Below are positions 23,834 to 35,148 of a DNA stretch of 64,000 nt, piece after piece; within the stretch, counting starts at the first letter, position 1; every line of letters begins with the position of its first letter. The stretch is from Adiantum capillus-veneris (Eukaryota; Streptophyta; Polypodiopsida; Polypodiales; Pteridaceae): the NCBI GenBank assembly GCA_014529385.2, contig CM043959.1:47193428-47257427 (forward strand). The letters run 5' to 3'. The position numbers were made by a program, and so were the translations under genes. Below the pieces are notes generated by a model. That model saw nothing but the letters and a program-made list of their open reading frames with translations. It was not told the DNA's origin and searched no databases.

Positions 23834-24181
23834 AGGTCACGTCTTCTCGGGCTTAGTCGCCAACTGCTCCAACACACGCCTGCTCACTTTCTTCGATTTC
23901 AGTGAGCTTTGGCAAGCGTTTGCAGGTCGACCAATATTTTGGGAGAGCTCGTAGAGCATGGTCTGGTCAGAATTTTGATTTGGGCTCATTTCGGCCTCCG
24001 TTTCCACTACAGGCAGTCCTATAGAGGCTATTTCGTCATTTTGTGCAGAATTTCTGTCAGTGCCGTTTTTTGCGTAACACGTGCCTTATAGTCTTCTACG
24101 GTTTGTGCTATATAGCATAGGTTATTTCTGCTCCGTTTCTCCTATTTTCGAGCAGTTTTCACATCAGGTGCAACATTTACC

Positions 24182-25531
24182 ATGGCTGACAACAACAACA
24201 CAAATGTGTTCAAGATGTTTGCTACTGAGGACAGGTTGGATGGGGACAACTACCCTATATGGGCTTATATGATGCAACATATTATTGTGTCAAAGGGTGT
24301 CTGGAACATTGTGCAGGGCATTGATGTACGTCCTGGTTCTGAGGATATAGGCAATGTTGAGGATGTTGCAGGTCTTGCTGCAAGGATTGCAGCTGTCAGA
24401 GTTGTTTTGCCTACGGCAGAACAACCTCGTTGGGATGTTAAGGATGCGCAGGCTCATGCATTGATTGCGTTGTCTGTTAAGCGCACCATTGTTCCTCACA
24501 TCCGTTCAGCAAAATCTGCAAAACAGGCTTGGGATATTCTAGCAGGTCATTATGCAAGCCGCAATGAGGCTAAAATTTCTTTGCTGCGTAAAGAGCTGGA
24601 GTCGAAGATTATGCATGAGGAAGATGATATGGACACTTTCCTTGCTAGTGTCAAGGATATCAATGAGAAACTTATTTCTACAGGTGAAGTCATTTCAGAT
24701 AGCTCCCTTGTGCAGACTGTTCTTGATGCCTTACCAGATTCCTACGAGACTTTTGCTAGTACTTGGAGACTGATGACCCAAGGAAATCCTGAAGTTGTCA
24801 AGTTTGATGCATTATGCACATTGCTGTTGCAAGAGTCACTTTCTAGAAAAAACAGGACTAGGCAGCGTGCAGTTGAACAGGATTTTATTGCTTCTCAAAG
24901 AAAGGGTGGTAACAGTAATGCAGCCACTTCTTATGGTTCTGTTGCGAGTGGCAAAAATTCTGTTCCTAATGCTTTTGCTGGCAGCAATTCGTCTGGAAAT
25001 TCTGGTGATAAGGGCAATAAGAAGATGTGTTGCCATTATTGTAAAGCCAATGATCACTTGATCAAGTCGTGTCCTAAGTTGAAGGCCAAAGAGGCTAAGA
25101 AGAAAGAGGGTGGTTCCACTGCAAATGCTCGTTCCACTGCAGATGCAGCCATTGTTGAGTCTTCTGTGAAAGGAGACTATGATGCTGATGTTGATGCAGA
25201 ATGGGCTTTTAGCGGAGAGTGCACTTACAATCCTACTGTCCATGATGCATGCTTGTCAGTTGTTGCTGCAAATTCACATGTGTGGTATTTTGACAGTGGT
25301 GCTACAAAGCACATTACCTCACATCGTGAATTGTTTACCTCTCTCAAGTCTGTCCCTCATGTGAATTCAGTCACTTGTGCCAACAATGCCTCTTATCGAG
25401 TTCAGGGAGTTGGAAAGATTGTGCTCACTGCTGCTAATGGCAGCTCCTTCACACTTGTTGATGCACTTATGTACCTGGGATCAAGAAGAATCTTTTGTCT
25501 GTATCCGCACTTGCTAGACTTGGACTTGTAG
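24182..25531 (+). CDS. Copia gag and protease (449 codons, frameshifted end)
   Basis: Starts at ATG 24182 about 360 bp after the primer site. Residues 1-230 are the copia gag (UBN2-type) with YPIWAYMMQ near the start; a CCHC zinc knuckle CHYCKANDHLIKSC lies at residues 284-297 (25031-25072) for RNA binding; the protease begins around residue 365, with active-site FDSGA (Asp 371). A missing T near 25466 (GATGCACTTATG, element 1 has one more T) shifts the frame, so the last roughly 20 residues are out of frame and the protein ends early. In an intact element gag and pol would continue as one polyprotein. Gag itself looks complete. Confidence 0.88.
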   Translation: MADNNNTNVFKMFATEDRLDGDNYPIWAYMMQHIIVSKGVWNIVQGIDVRPGSEDIGNVEDVAGLAARIAAVRVVLPTAEQPRWDVKDAQAHALIALSVKRTIVPHIRSAKSAKQAWDILAGHYASRNEAKISLLRKELESKIMHEEDDMDTFLASVKDINEKLISTGEVISDSSLVQTVLDALPDSYETFASTWRLMTQGNPEVVKFDALCTLLLQESLSRKNRTRQRAVEQDFIASQRKGGNSNAATSYGSVASGKNSVPNAFAGSNSSGNSGDKGNKKMCCHYCKANDHLIKSCPKLKAKEAKKKEGGSTANARSTADAAIVESSVKGDYDADVDAEWAFSGECTYNPTVHDACLSVVAANSHVWYFDSGATKHITSHRELFTSLKSVPHVNSVTCANNASYRVQGVGKIVLTAANGSSFTLVDALMYLGSRRIFCLYPHLLDLDL

Positions 25532-28467
25532 TCAAATTTGTGGATGATAGATGTATAATTCATGATCTCAGTTTTGGTGATGAAATTGTTGCATCGGGCC
25601 TTTTGTGCCGTGGGTTGTATAAGCTCACTTTGTATGACAAGTGTGGACAAAAATTTGCAAATGCTGTTGCAGATTCAAGGGCTATTTCAGATGCAAAACT
25701 TTGGCATGCACGTTTTGGTCATCTGAATTTTGCCAGTTTGCTGCGTTTGCAGAAATCTGATATGGTTGCTTCTTTGCCGCCTCTTGAAGCACCTGTCAAA
25801 CATGTTTGTGAAGGCTATCTTTTGGGTAAGATGCAGCGTTCTAAGTTTCCAAAGGATGGTTCAGTTCGGGCCACATGCAGGTTGCAGCTTGTGCATAGTG
25901 ATGTTTGTGGGCCCATGCAAACTCCGTCCTTGGGCAATTACATGTACTTCGTGACCTTCATTGATGATTACTCCAGGCATGCATGGGTATTTCTGCTTAA
26001 AGCGAAGTTCGAAGTTTTTATGTGCTTCAAACAATTTTTGGCTATGGCTGAAAATGTCTAGAAATGTACTATGGGCACTCTCCGTTCCGATCGAGGGGGG
26101 GAGTATATGTCTCATGAATTTAATGTATTTCTGGCTAGTCGTGGGATACACCAATGTACAGTGCCTTATACACCTCAACAAAATGGTGTTGCTGAGAGGA
26201 AAAACAGGTCACTGATGGAAATGGCACGATGTATGGTCAAAAGTCAAGCTTTGCCGCATTCTTTTTGGCTTGAGGCCATCATGTGTGCCACTTATGTTCT
26301 TAACAGGTGTCCTACGAAAGCTTTGCAGTCTATTACTCCATATGAAGCATGGCATGATAGAAAGCCTTCTATTGAGCACATGCGTGTTTTTGGCTGTTTG
26401 GCATATGCTTTGGTGCCACAAGTGCAATGCAGAAAATTGGATGATAAGGTTGTCAAATAAATTTTTGTTGGTTATAGTGGTGAAAGCAAAGGTTACAAGT
26501 TGTATCATCCGCAAACAAAACGTATTCTGGTTTCTCCGGATGTAGTGTTTGTGGAAGATTCTGTTCAGCCCTTGCTGTCATGTACTAGAGACAGTAATGT
26601 AAGCTCACAGGACATTTATGACACTTTGTTGCCTCTTTTCAGTGGTGGAAATACAAATCTAAGTTCCAATGAGGCAAATGTACAGCCTATGGGGGTTTCT
26701 GAAAATGTTTTAGATCAACCTATTACTGATGCAGATGTACATGATGTACTTGATGAGGAAAGGGCTGAAAATGAGCAGGCTAGAGGTATGCCAAAATGGC
26801 TGGTGCACACTTTGTGTGACAGTAAATTGGATGCACCTTTGTCTAGTCGTACTCGTTCAGGCTCTCGCCATGCATCTTATGCATCAGATTGTTATGCTTT
26901 GGCTGCGTCTAGCTTACATGATGTTTCCAAGCCTCTGTCTTTTGATGAAGCACAAAATTCAGAAAATTGGATGGCTGCCATGCAATCAGATTATGATGCA
27001 CTTATAGAAAATGACACATGGACTTTATGTGATTTGCCTCCTGGCAAAAAGGCCATTGGCACGAAGTGGGTTTACAAGTTGAAACGCAAGCCGGATGGTG
27101 AGATCGATCGCCATAAGGCTCGACTTGTTGCAAAAGGTTATGCATAACAAAAAGGCATAGATTATGTAGAGACTTTTGCTCCCACTTGTCGTATGACTAC
27201 TGAACGTTTTCTATGTGCATTGGCAGCTCATTTTGGTTGGGATGTACATCAATCAGACATTGTTACTGCTTTCTTGAATGGTGACATATTTGAGGAAGTT
27301 TATGTAATGCAGCCTCGCGGTTTTTTCATAAAAGGACAAGAGGACAAAGTGTGCAAATGTAACAAGGCTTTGTATGGGCTGAAGCAATCTCCTCGTGCTT
27401 GGTATGAGAAAGCTGACACTCATTTGGTCAAACAAGGCTTTCGTAACAGTCCAACAGAAAGCACATTGTATGTAAAGAATGAGGGTGATGTACTTCTCAT
27501 TGTGGTTCCTTATGTTGATGATTTGCTGATCATTGGACCAAATGAGAGTCATATTGCTGAATTTAAGGTTGATTTGAATGCTACTTTCAAGATGAAAGAT
27601 TTGGGGTTGTTGCATCATTACTTGGGTATACAGTTTAAGCAGTGTGATGGTGGTATTGCCTCGTGTCAGAAAAGTTACATAGAGACATTGCTATATAAGT
27701 TTGGACTTGAGGATTGCAAACCTATTGCCACTCCCATGGAAACAAGTTTGAAGTTGAGTCTACATGATGCTGGCGATCCTGCTGATGTCACTCTTTACCA
27801 AACTGCTGTTGGTTGCCTCATTTATGTATGCAACACGAGGCCGGATATTCAGTTTGCAATCTCACAGGTCAGCAGATTTATGCATAGCCCAGGGTCTAAG
27901 CATTGGCAGGCTGTCAAGAGGATTTTCCGCTACCTTAGTGGCACTTTAGATCTTGGCTTGTTTTATCCCAAGGGGGGATCATTGCTGCCAGATTTACATG
28001 CTTTTTCGGACTTAGATTGGGCTGGTTGTTTTGACACGAGAGTGTCCACAAGTGGTTTTTGTTTCATGCTTGGCAGTTCATGTATATCATGGTTGAGCAA
28101 GAAGAAACCTACTGTGGCCACTTCGAGTTGTGAGGCTGAGTACAGGGCAGTCTTCACAGCTACGGTTGAGTGTGTATGGCTCAGATGCCTTATGGTTGAT
28201 TTGGGTGTTGGACAGGACACTGCCAACACTATCTACACTGATAGTTAGAGCGCATTGGCAGTTGCGAGGAACCCAGTTTTTCATGCTCGCACAAAGCACA
28301 TTGAGGTGCATTACCACTATGTGAGGGAGAGGCTCTTAGCAGGAGAGATCAGCTTGGCTTATGTGCCAACACAGGACAACCTTGCAGATCTTTTCACAAA
28401 GGCATTGTCTCGTGAGAAGCTTGAAGCTTTCCGCAAAGCTTTGGGCTTACTCCCCTTTGTGGATTGA
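25495..28467 (+). pseudogene. Copia integrase-RT-RNase H, element 2
   Basis: One frame over nearly 3 kb, interrupted by stops at 26059, 26458, 27145 and 28246. Order: integrase zinc domain HARFGHLNF with CEGY where element 1 has CEGC (Cys to Tyr at 25816-25818); core with HSDVCGP, FIDDYSRHAW and DRGGEY; C-terminal region; reverse transcriptase with KWVYKLKRK, YGLKQSPRAWYEK and the intact catalytic YVDD at 27511-27522; RNase H with SSCEAEYRA, then a TAG, then HARTKHIEV and the end LGLLPFVD at 28467. The first frameshift lies before this frame, near 25466. Inactive as it stands. Confidence 0.92.
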
Positions 28468-28532
28468 TCATGTCCTTAGGGCATGGCACTTCCCTTTACT
28501 CATGTGCCAGCTCTCGTTCACCGCATCACTCC

Positions 28533-28540
28533 AGGGGGGA
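28533..28540 (+). promoter_or_regulatory. Polypurine tract, element 2
   Basis: AGGGGGGA followed by TT and the 3' LTR start. Primer for plus-strand DNA synthesis. Confidence 0.85.
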
Positions 28541-28542
28541 TT

Positions 28543-28768
28543 TGTTACCATATACATGTGGTAGTGATGTGTGTGAACACACTAGGACCACCGGGGCATT
28601 TTTTCCCTCTTTAGGAGGTTTTTCCCCCGTGCATTGTATATACGCCCATCACTCTAGGGCTATCGATCTTTCCATTGCACACTAAGTAACACACTCTCTA
28701 TTGTGTGCCTTGAGCTTCCTTCGTCTTCTCCAAGCTGTGTGTGTTTCTCTGCAACCCTAATGCCAACA
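28543..28768 (+). repeat. 3' LTR of copia element 2
   Basis: 226 bp, TGTTACC...CCAACA, nearly the same as the 5' LTR. Confidence 0.95.
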
Positions 28769-28773
28769 TTTTC

Positions 28774-29213
28774 TTCTTCACTCGGACACTCCCAAGGTCT
28801 CTCGCGTGTATTCCTACAACAAGCTAGTGAATTCTTCTTCTTCTCGTAGCCCGCAGGAAACTAATCAACCTTCTAGTACTTATAAATCGACCATCCTAGG
28901 CTTAACATATATAAACAATATGATAGCCTAATGTCTTTCTTTTCGTACTTAAATTCGAACGTATGCATCATATTAATGAATATTATGCTCTAGACTATCC
29001 TTTTTTATCCTATCTATATAGATATTCGGTTAATCACAAAAAAAAATCCAATATCTTTAAAAAATTTGAAATACTTGCAATGTGAGGAGGTTTGTAATAA
29101 TCACGTACCTCTAATTTTAAACAAGAGAAATTAAGTGTAATTAAGCATGACTTATCTTTGTTCACCATAATCTCCATAGTCATCATCGTTGCAAGTCCAA
29201 GAGCATAGCCACA
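28774..29213 (-). other. Leader part of family-B element
   Basis: Sequence directly downstream (minus strand) of the family-B primer site, cut off on the left by element 2. No coding motif. Confidence 0.6.
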
Positions 29214-29225
29214 GCTCTGATACCA
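29214..29225 (-). promoter_or_regulatory. Initiator-Met primer site, family B
   Basis: Minus strand TGGTATCAGAGC, one base after the LTR end TAGCA. It shows that 29227-29715 is a 5' LTR and sets the element's direction. Confidence 0.9.
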
Positions 29226-29226
29226 C

Positions 29227-29715
29227 TGCTACAACAAAATGCGCGGTTGCCCTGCAAAATACTCATAATAGCACAATACATACCATAAAATGATAAATCG
29301 GCATACATGAATCATCGTAGACGCACATGATCCATCTCAACACGAACAGAGAGAGATAGTGAGCGAGAGAGAGGAAGAGAACATGCGCGAGCGCACCTCC
29401 TAGAGCGGAGTGCTACGCCTGGCATGGCGAGAGAGGAGAGAAGAGAGGAAGAAGAATGAGATGGACACTGGGTGCATTCTCCCCCCGTGCAAGAGTGACC
29501 ATTTCCCTCTTGCACGTATTTGATTTTTATAGATTTCTTGAATGGTCAAATTGGTTACAAACTGGCCGACCGGTCATAAATGGCCAAAGCTCATAAAAGA
29601 GCACTTGAATAATAAAATGTATATAAAATATGATATCCTTTTGCAGTAGCCTAGCTCGGTCAAGCTTTATCCACCTGTCAGCTGCAATAAATAGTAAAAT
29701 ATCAATTCCATAACA
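29227..29715 (-). repeat. 5' LTR of family-B element
   Basis: 489 bp. On the minus strand it starts TGTTATGG and ends TTGTAGCA. A CTATAAA box lies about 190 bp in, followed by a GA/CT-rich leader. Confidence 0.9.
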
Positions 29716-31280
29716 CTTTGTGCGACCATGAAAAATTGGGTTTCTCGCAATTGCCAATGCGCTCTGACTGTCAGTGTAGATAGTGTTGGCCTTGTCCTGT
29801 CCAACACCCAAATCAGCCCCATAAGGCGTTTGAGCCATACACACTCAACCGTAGCTGTGAAGACTGCCCTGTACTTAGCCTCACAACTGGAAGTGTCCAC
29901 AGTAGGTTGCTTCATGCTGAGCCATGATATGCATGAGCTGCCAAGCATGAAACAAAAACCACTTGTGGACACTTGTGTGTCAAAACAACCAACCCAATTT
30001 GAGTCCAAAAAAGCATGTAAATCTGGCGGTAATGATCCCCCCTTGGGATAAAACAATCCAAATGTAAAGTACCACTCAAGTAGCGAAAAATCCTCTTGAC
30101 AGCCTACCAATGCATAGACCCTGGGCGATGCATAAATCTGCTCCTGTGAGAGTGCAAACTGAATATCCGATCTCGTGTTGCATACATAAATGAGGCATCC
30201 AACAACAATTTGGTAAAAAGTGACATATGAACGATCATCCAACATCATGAAGACTCAATTTCAAACCTGTTTCATGGAAGTGGCAATAGGTTTGCAATCC
30301 TCAAGTCCAAACTTACATAACCGTGTCTCTATGTAACTTTTCTGACACAAGGCAATACCACCATCACACTGCTCAACCTGTATACCCAAGTAATGATGCA
30401 ACAATCCTAAATATTTCATCTTGAAAGTAGCATTCAAATCAGCCTTAAATTCAACAATATGTCTTTCATTTGGTCCAGTGATCCGCAAATCATCTACATA
30501 GAGAACCACAATGAGAAGTACATCACCCTCACGCTTTACATACAATGTACTTACCCACTTTGTACTGATGGCCTTTTTTCCAGGAGGCAAATCACACAAA
30601 GTCTATGTGTCATTAGAAATGCATTATATTGTGAATGGTAGCCATCCAATTTTTTGAATTCTATGCTTCATCAAAAGACAAAGATTCCTCAACATCATGT
30701 AAGCTAGACACAGCCAAAGCATAACAATCTAATGCATAAGATGCATGGCAAGAACCTCAATGAGTACGACTAGACAAAGATGCATCCAATTTACTGTCAT
30801 GCAAGTATGCACCAGCCATTTACACATACCTCTAGCCTGCTCATTCTCAGCCCTCATTCTCAGCCCTTTCCTTATGAAGTACAGCATGTACATTTGCATC
30901 GGTAATAGGCTGATCTATAACATTTTTAGAAACCCCCATAGGGTGTACATTTGCCTCATTGGAATTCACATTCGAACTTCCACCACTAAAAAGAGGCAAC
31001 AAAGTGTCATAAATGTCATGTGAGCTTACATTACTATCTCTAGTACATGACAACAAGGACTAGACAGAATCTTCCACAAACACAACATCCCGTGAGACCA
31101 AGATACGCTCTATTTGTGGATGATACAACCTGTAACCTTTGCTTTCAACACTATAACCAACAAAAATAAATTTGACAACCTTATCATTTAATTCTTTGTG
31201 TTGTGTTTGTGGCACCAAAGAATGTGCCAAATAGCCAAAAACACGCATGTGCACAATAGAAGGCTTTCTATCATGCCATG
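29716..31280 (-). pseudogene. Element 3: integrase end, RT and RNase H start
   Basis: Minus-strand fragments in order from the right: integrase C-terminal region (31254-31060), linker (31056-30847), polymerase with KAISTKWV joined directly to LYVKREGD near 30553, which removes the fingers/palm part, then VVLYVDD (YVDD kept) and RNase H with SSCEAKY and HGRTK at the edge 29716. A 14-bp duplication (CATTCTCAGCCCT) lies near 30845. Several stops. Confidence 0.85.
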
Positions 31281-31685
31281 TGTAATGGAATTGATATTTT
31301 GATTTTTATTGCAGCTGACAGGTGGAAAAGAATTGACCGAACTAGGCCTATGCGAATGGATATACTTTTTATGTGCATTCATTATTCAAGTGCTCTTTTA
31401 TGAGCTTTGGCCATATATGACCGGCCGACCAGTTTTTACTCACTTTGACCATTCAAGAAATCTATAAAGTAAATACATGCAAGAGGGAAATGGTCACTCT
31501 TGCACGGGGGGAGATTGCACCCAGTGTCTACGTCTTTCTTCTCTCCTCTCCTCCCTCCTCTCTCGTTGTGTCGCCTTAGCACTCCACTCTAGGAGATGCG
31601 TCTGCACGTTCTCACTTACTCTTTCTTGCTCTCTCTATCTCTCTATGTTTGTGTATGACATTGAATATGTGCTATGTTTGTAGCA
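31281..31685 (+). repeat. Solo LTR of family B
   Basis: 405 bp, TGTAATGG...TAGCA, similar to the family-B LTRs but in plus orientation. Flanked by the 5-bp duplication CCATG (31276-31280 and 31686-31690). Removing it restores the integrase sequence seen in element 1 at about 5150-5170. Probably left by recombination between two LTRs of a full family-B element. Confidence 0.92.
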
Positions 31686-33729
31686 CCATGCTTCATATGG
31701 AGTCATAGACTGCAAAGATTTTGTAGGACACCTGTTTAGTACATAGGTGGCACACATGATGGCCTCAAGCCAAAACGAATGCGGAAAAGCTTGACTCTTG
31801 ACAATACATCGTGCGATTTTTGTAAGTGACCTATTTTTCCTCTGAGCAACACCATTTTGCTGAGGTGTATAAGGCACTATACATTGGTGTTTTATCCCAT
31901 GACTAGCCAGAAATGCATTAAATTTATGAGACATATATTCCCCCCCTTGATCGGAACAGAGGGTGCCCATAGTACATTTTGAGGCATTTTCAGCCATAGC
32001 CAAAAATTGTTTGGAGCACATAAACACTTTGAACTTCGCATCAAGCAGATATACCCCTGCATGCCTGGAATAATTATCAATGAAAGTCACAAAGTAAAGG
32101 TAATTGCCCAAGGACAGGGTTTGCATGGGTCCACAAACATCACTATGCACAAGCTGCAACTTGCATGTGGCCCTAACTGAACGATCCTTTGGAAACTTTG
32201 AATGCTGCATCTTACCCAAAATAAAGCCTTCACAAACATGTTTGACAGGTGCTTCAAGAAGTGGCAAAGAAGCAACCATATCAGAAAATTCAGATGTCCA
32301 AACGTGCATAGCAAAGTTTTGCATCTGAAATAGCCTTTGAGTAGACAACTGCATTTGCAAAATTCTACCCACACTTGTCATACAAAGTGATCTTATACAG
32401 CCCACATCATAAAATGCTAGATGCAAACAATTTCATCAATGAAACTGAGATCAGGTACAATACATCTGTCATCCACAAATTTGACTACAAGTTCAAGTTT
32501 AGCAAGTGCAGATACAAACAAAAGATTCTTCTTGATTCCAAGTACATACAATGCATCAACAAGTGTGAAAGAACTGGCATTTACAATAGTAAGCACAATC
32601 TTTCCAACTCCTTGAACCGGATAAGAGGCATTGTTGGCACAAGTAACTTAATTCCAATGAGGGACATACTCAAGAGAGGTGAACAAATCACGATGTGAGG
32701 TAATGTGCTTTGTAGCACCACTGCCAAAATACCACACATGTGAATCTGCAACAACTGACATGCATGCATCATGGACAACAAGATTATAGGTACACAAAGC
32801 ACTAAAAGCCCATTCTGCATCAACATTAGCATCACAATCTCCTTTCACAGAAGACTCAACAATAGATGCATTTGTAGTGGAACCAGCATTAGGAGTGGAG
32901 CCAGCCTCTTTCTTCTTAGCCTCTTTGGCCTTCAACTTAGGACATTGCTTGATCAAATGATCATTAGCTTTACAATATTGCCAACAGATCTTCTTTCTGC
33001 ACTTTTCACCAGAATTCTCGGACAAATTGCTACCAGCAAAAGCATTAGGAATAGGTGATTTACCACTCGTAGAAGAACCATGAGAAGTGGCTACATTATT
33101 GTTACCACCTTTTTTGAGCAGCAATAAAGGCCTTTTCAATTGCATGCTATCTAGTCTTGTTTTATCTGGAAAGTGACTCTTGCAACAGTAATGTGCATAA
33201 TGCATCAAACTTGACAACTTCAGGATTTCCTTGGGTCATAAGTCTCCAAGTACTAGCAAGTGTTTGATAAGAATCTACAAAGCATCAAGAACAATCTGCA
33301 TAAGAGAACTGTCTATAAATGACTCCACCTACAAAAATAAGTTGCTCATTGATATCCTTGACACCAGCAAGGAAAGTGTCCATTCATCTTCCTCATGCAT
33401 AATCTTTGACTCCAGCTCTTTATGCAGCAATGCAATCTTTTCCTCATTTGTGACTTGCATAAAGTCCAATCAGAATATCCCAAGCCTGTTTTGCAAATTT
33501 TGCTGAACGAATGTGGGGATAATAGTGCGCTTCACAGACAACACAATCAATGCATGAGATTGCACATCTTTTACATCCCAACGAACTATGAAAAACAGCT
33601 CTGGTAGTAGCAACCCTACCACCAAAACCTTAAACATCCTCAACATCGCCTACATCCTCATAACCAGGACGTACATCAATGCCCTGCACAATATTCCAGA
33701 CACCCTTTGACACAAGGACATGTTGCATA
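31686..33729 (-). pseudogene. Element 3: gag, protease and integrase remnants
   Basis: Minus strand, from the right: gag from about codon 35 (homology stops at 33729) with several frame changes; zinc knuckle region CWQYCKANDHLIKQC (Cys and His spacing kept) near 32990-32945; protease with YFGSGA instead of YFDSGA, so the catalytic Asp is Gly (about 32730); integrase with CEGFILGK, HSDVCGP, DNYSRHA, DQGGEYMS and TPQQNGVAQ (32260-31690). Heavily decayed. Confidence 0.86.
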
Positions 33730-34276
33730 AGATCATTATAATCCATCACTTTAGGTAGACGCCCAAAGCCTACTTTGAAGAGAATGAAATTATCCTTGTA
33801 ACTTCATAATACGCCAGGCTCCTATATTCATAATGCTCATTTGTCTCTGGCTCTACTTGCATAGCTTGTATGTTTGTTCATTCGAAGAAACCGAGTGTAT
33901 CTGCTAGTCTCTATTTGTATTGAAGGAGGTGTGAAACTATCATTTGACACATACAAGCCCATGTGTGGTGCATGAATCAATATCTACACAATAATCCATC
34001 CTAGTAATGTGAAGAAAATTCTCTTCATAGAAATCTATTTCTTTCCCCAAATTTTGAGGCAAGAGAAGTAACCCATGTCCTCTCTATATTAATCTACATG
34101 GGATCTCGTCTAGTAATGTTGTTTATTTGTATGTGCATGAATGCGAGCAACGATGCTCCAAGGACTAGTAATAGAGATGGAAAAGCTAATCACAATTGAA
34201 ATCAAGTTGATGGCAAAGCCAACTGCAATTGTTAACAAGCTGATGCTTGTCCATATCAACATTTGAGCGCCCTCCT

Positions 34277-34278
<2 letters not shown>

Positions 34279-34325
<47 letters not shown>
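34279..34325 (+). repeat. Poly-C run of about 47
   Basis: Uninterrupted C homopolymer. The opposite strand is a G run that could form a quadruplex. Length may be uncertain in the assembly. Confidence 0.92.
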
Positions 34326-34327
<2 letters not shown>

Positions 34328-35127
34328 GCTATCCATCTCACTCCAAAGCCAATCTAGCATAGCAATGACTCAAAAGTTCTAACAAGCCATGTATATAGAC
34401 CTTGATCTAGTAAGTGCCTCAACGAAAATTGACATAGCTTCCAATTATACTCTAATGACCTCATGCGGTATTGTGGGCTCAAAGCAGATAATCTAGGAGA
34501 TCATAGTGACTAGAGGCATGTCCATAGATTCCCATCCATCATACACTTGGCAAGGGTGGTCTAGAAAAGCTCAATATAATGGTACCCCATATAATAATGT
34601 AGACCTCACTATTGTATATAATAGTTGTAATGTAGTGCGAGGCTCTTATAAATGTATCAATGAACACTTACTCTTCAACCTTTGCAAGGTCTGCGTATCC
34701 TCATGTTAGTCAATCCGCCACTTCTTTCATAGAGAATGAGAGAGCCCTCTAAAGAAAACTCCTAGACATATGGAGGACTCTATGTACTTCACCGCTTCCT
34801 AACCATATATGATTATTGGTGATCATGGCCTCACCCTTTAAGTTAGGGTGTTAAGTATCATCAACTTGCTCTTGCCAAGTTTATAGATAAATCTATGCAT
34901 GTGCATAGCTCTGCAACACATCACATTGTCTTCATAGCCCCTTCCCAAGAGAATAACATCAACCAAAAACGGTATCCAAATGTCTAATAGCTGGGGATGG
35001 TAGTCTCCCTCGCTCTCAATATAGGTTGATAGCAGCTACTATATATACATATCAAAAAGAGAGGGAGACAAGTAACATCCATAAAGTGTAGAGAATCCTC
35101 TCTTGAGTCTAGCCTTTCATTATCTGC

Positions 35128-35148
35128 GTGTGTGTGTGTGTGTGTGTG
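35128..35148. repeat. Short (TG)n microsatellite
   Basis: TG repeat of about 21 bp. Confidence 0.9.

Larger units (their letters stand above)
23592..28768 (+). mobile_element. Ty1/copia retrotransposon, family A, element 2
   Basis: Complete plus-strand element inside family B, flanked by the target duplication TTTTC (23587-23591 and 28769-28773). 5' LTR 23592-23819, primer site 23822-23833, gag-protease 24182-25531, integrase-polymerase-RNase H 25495-28467, purine tract 28533-28540, 3' LTR 28543-28768. It is the best-preserved family-A copy: one frameshift and four in-frame stops. By eye the LTRs differ by seven substitutions and two single-base indels, so it is not very recent. Confidence 0.96.
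19365..29715 (-). mobile_element. Non-coding LTR element (LARD-like), family B
   Basis: Minus-strand element with 5' LTR 29227-29715, initiator-Met primer site 29214-29225, internal sequence 28774-29213 plus 19828-23586, and 3' LTR 19365-19827. It inserted in RNase H of element 3; the first 5 bases to its right are CTTTG, and the left junction lost about 20 bp (part of the duplication and LTR edge). The internal region (about 4.2 kb without the nested element 2) shows no gag or pol motif. It is therefore a large non-autonomous derivative or a very decayed copy. Confidence 0.8.
19182..33729 (-). mobile_element. Ty1/copia family A, element 3, split and truncated
   Basis: Minus-strand copia without LTRs. 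Its RNase H end lies at 19182-19364 and the rest, from the preceding codons of RNase H back to gag, at 29716-33729. The two parts join at the same codon: HGRTK ends at 29716 and the following His-Ile-Glu lies at 19350-19364. The gap is the family-B element 19365-29715. A solo family-B LTR (31281-31685) interrupts the integrase region. Gag lacks about its first 35 codons, and part of the polymerase is deleted near 30553. Confidence 0.88.
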
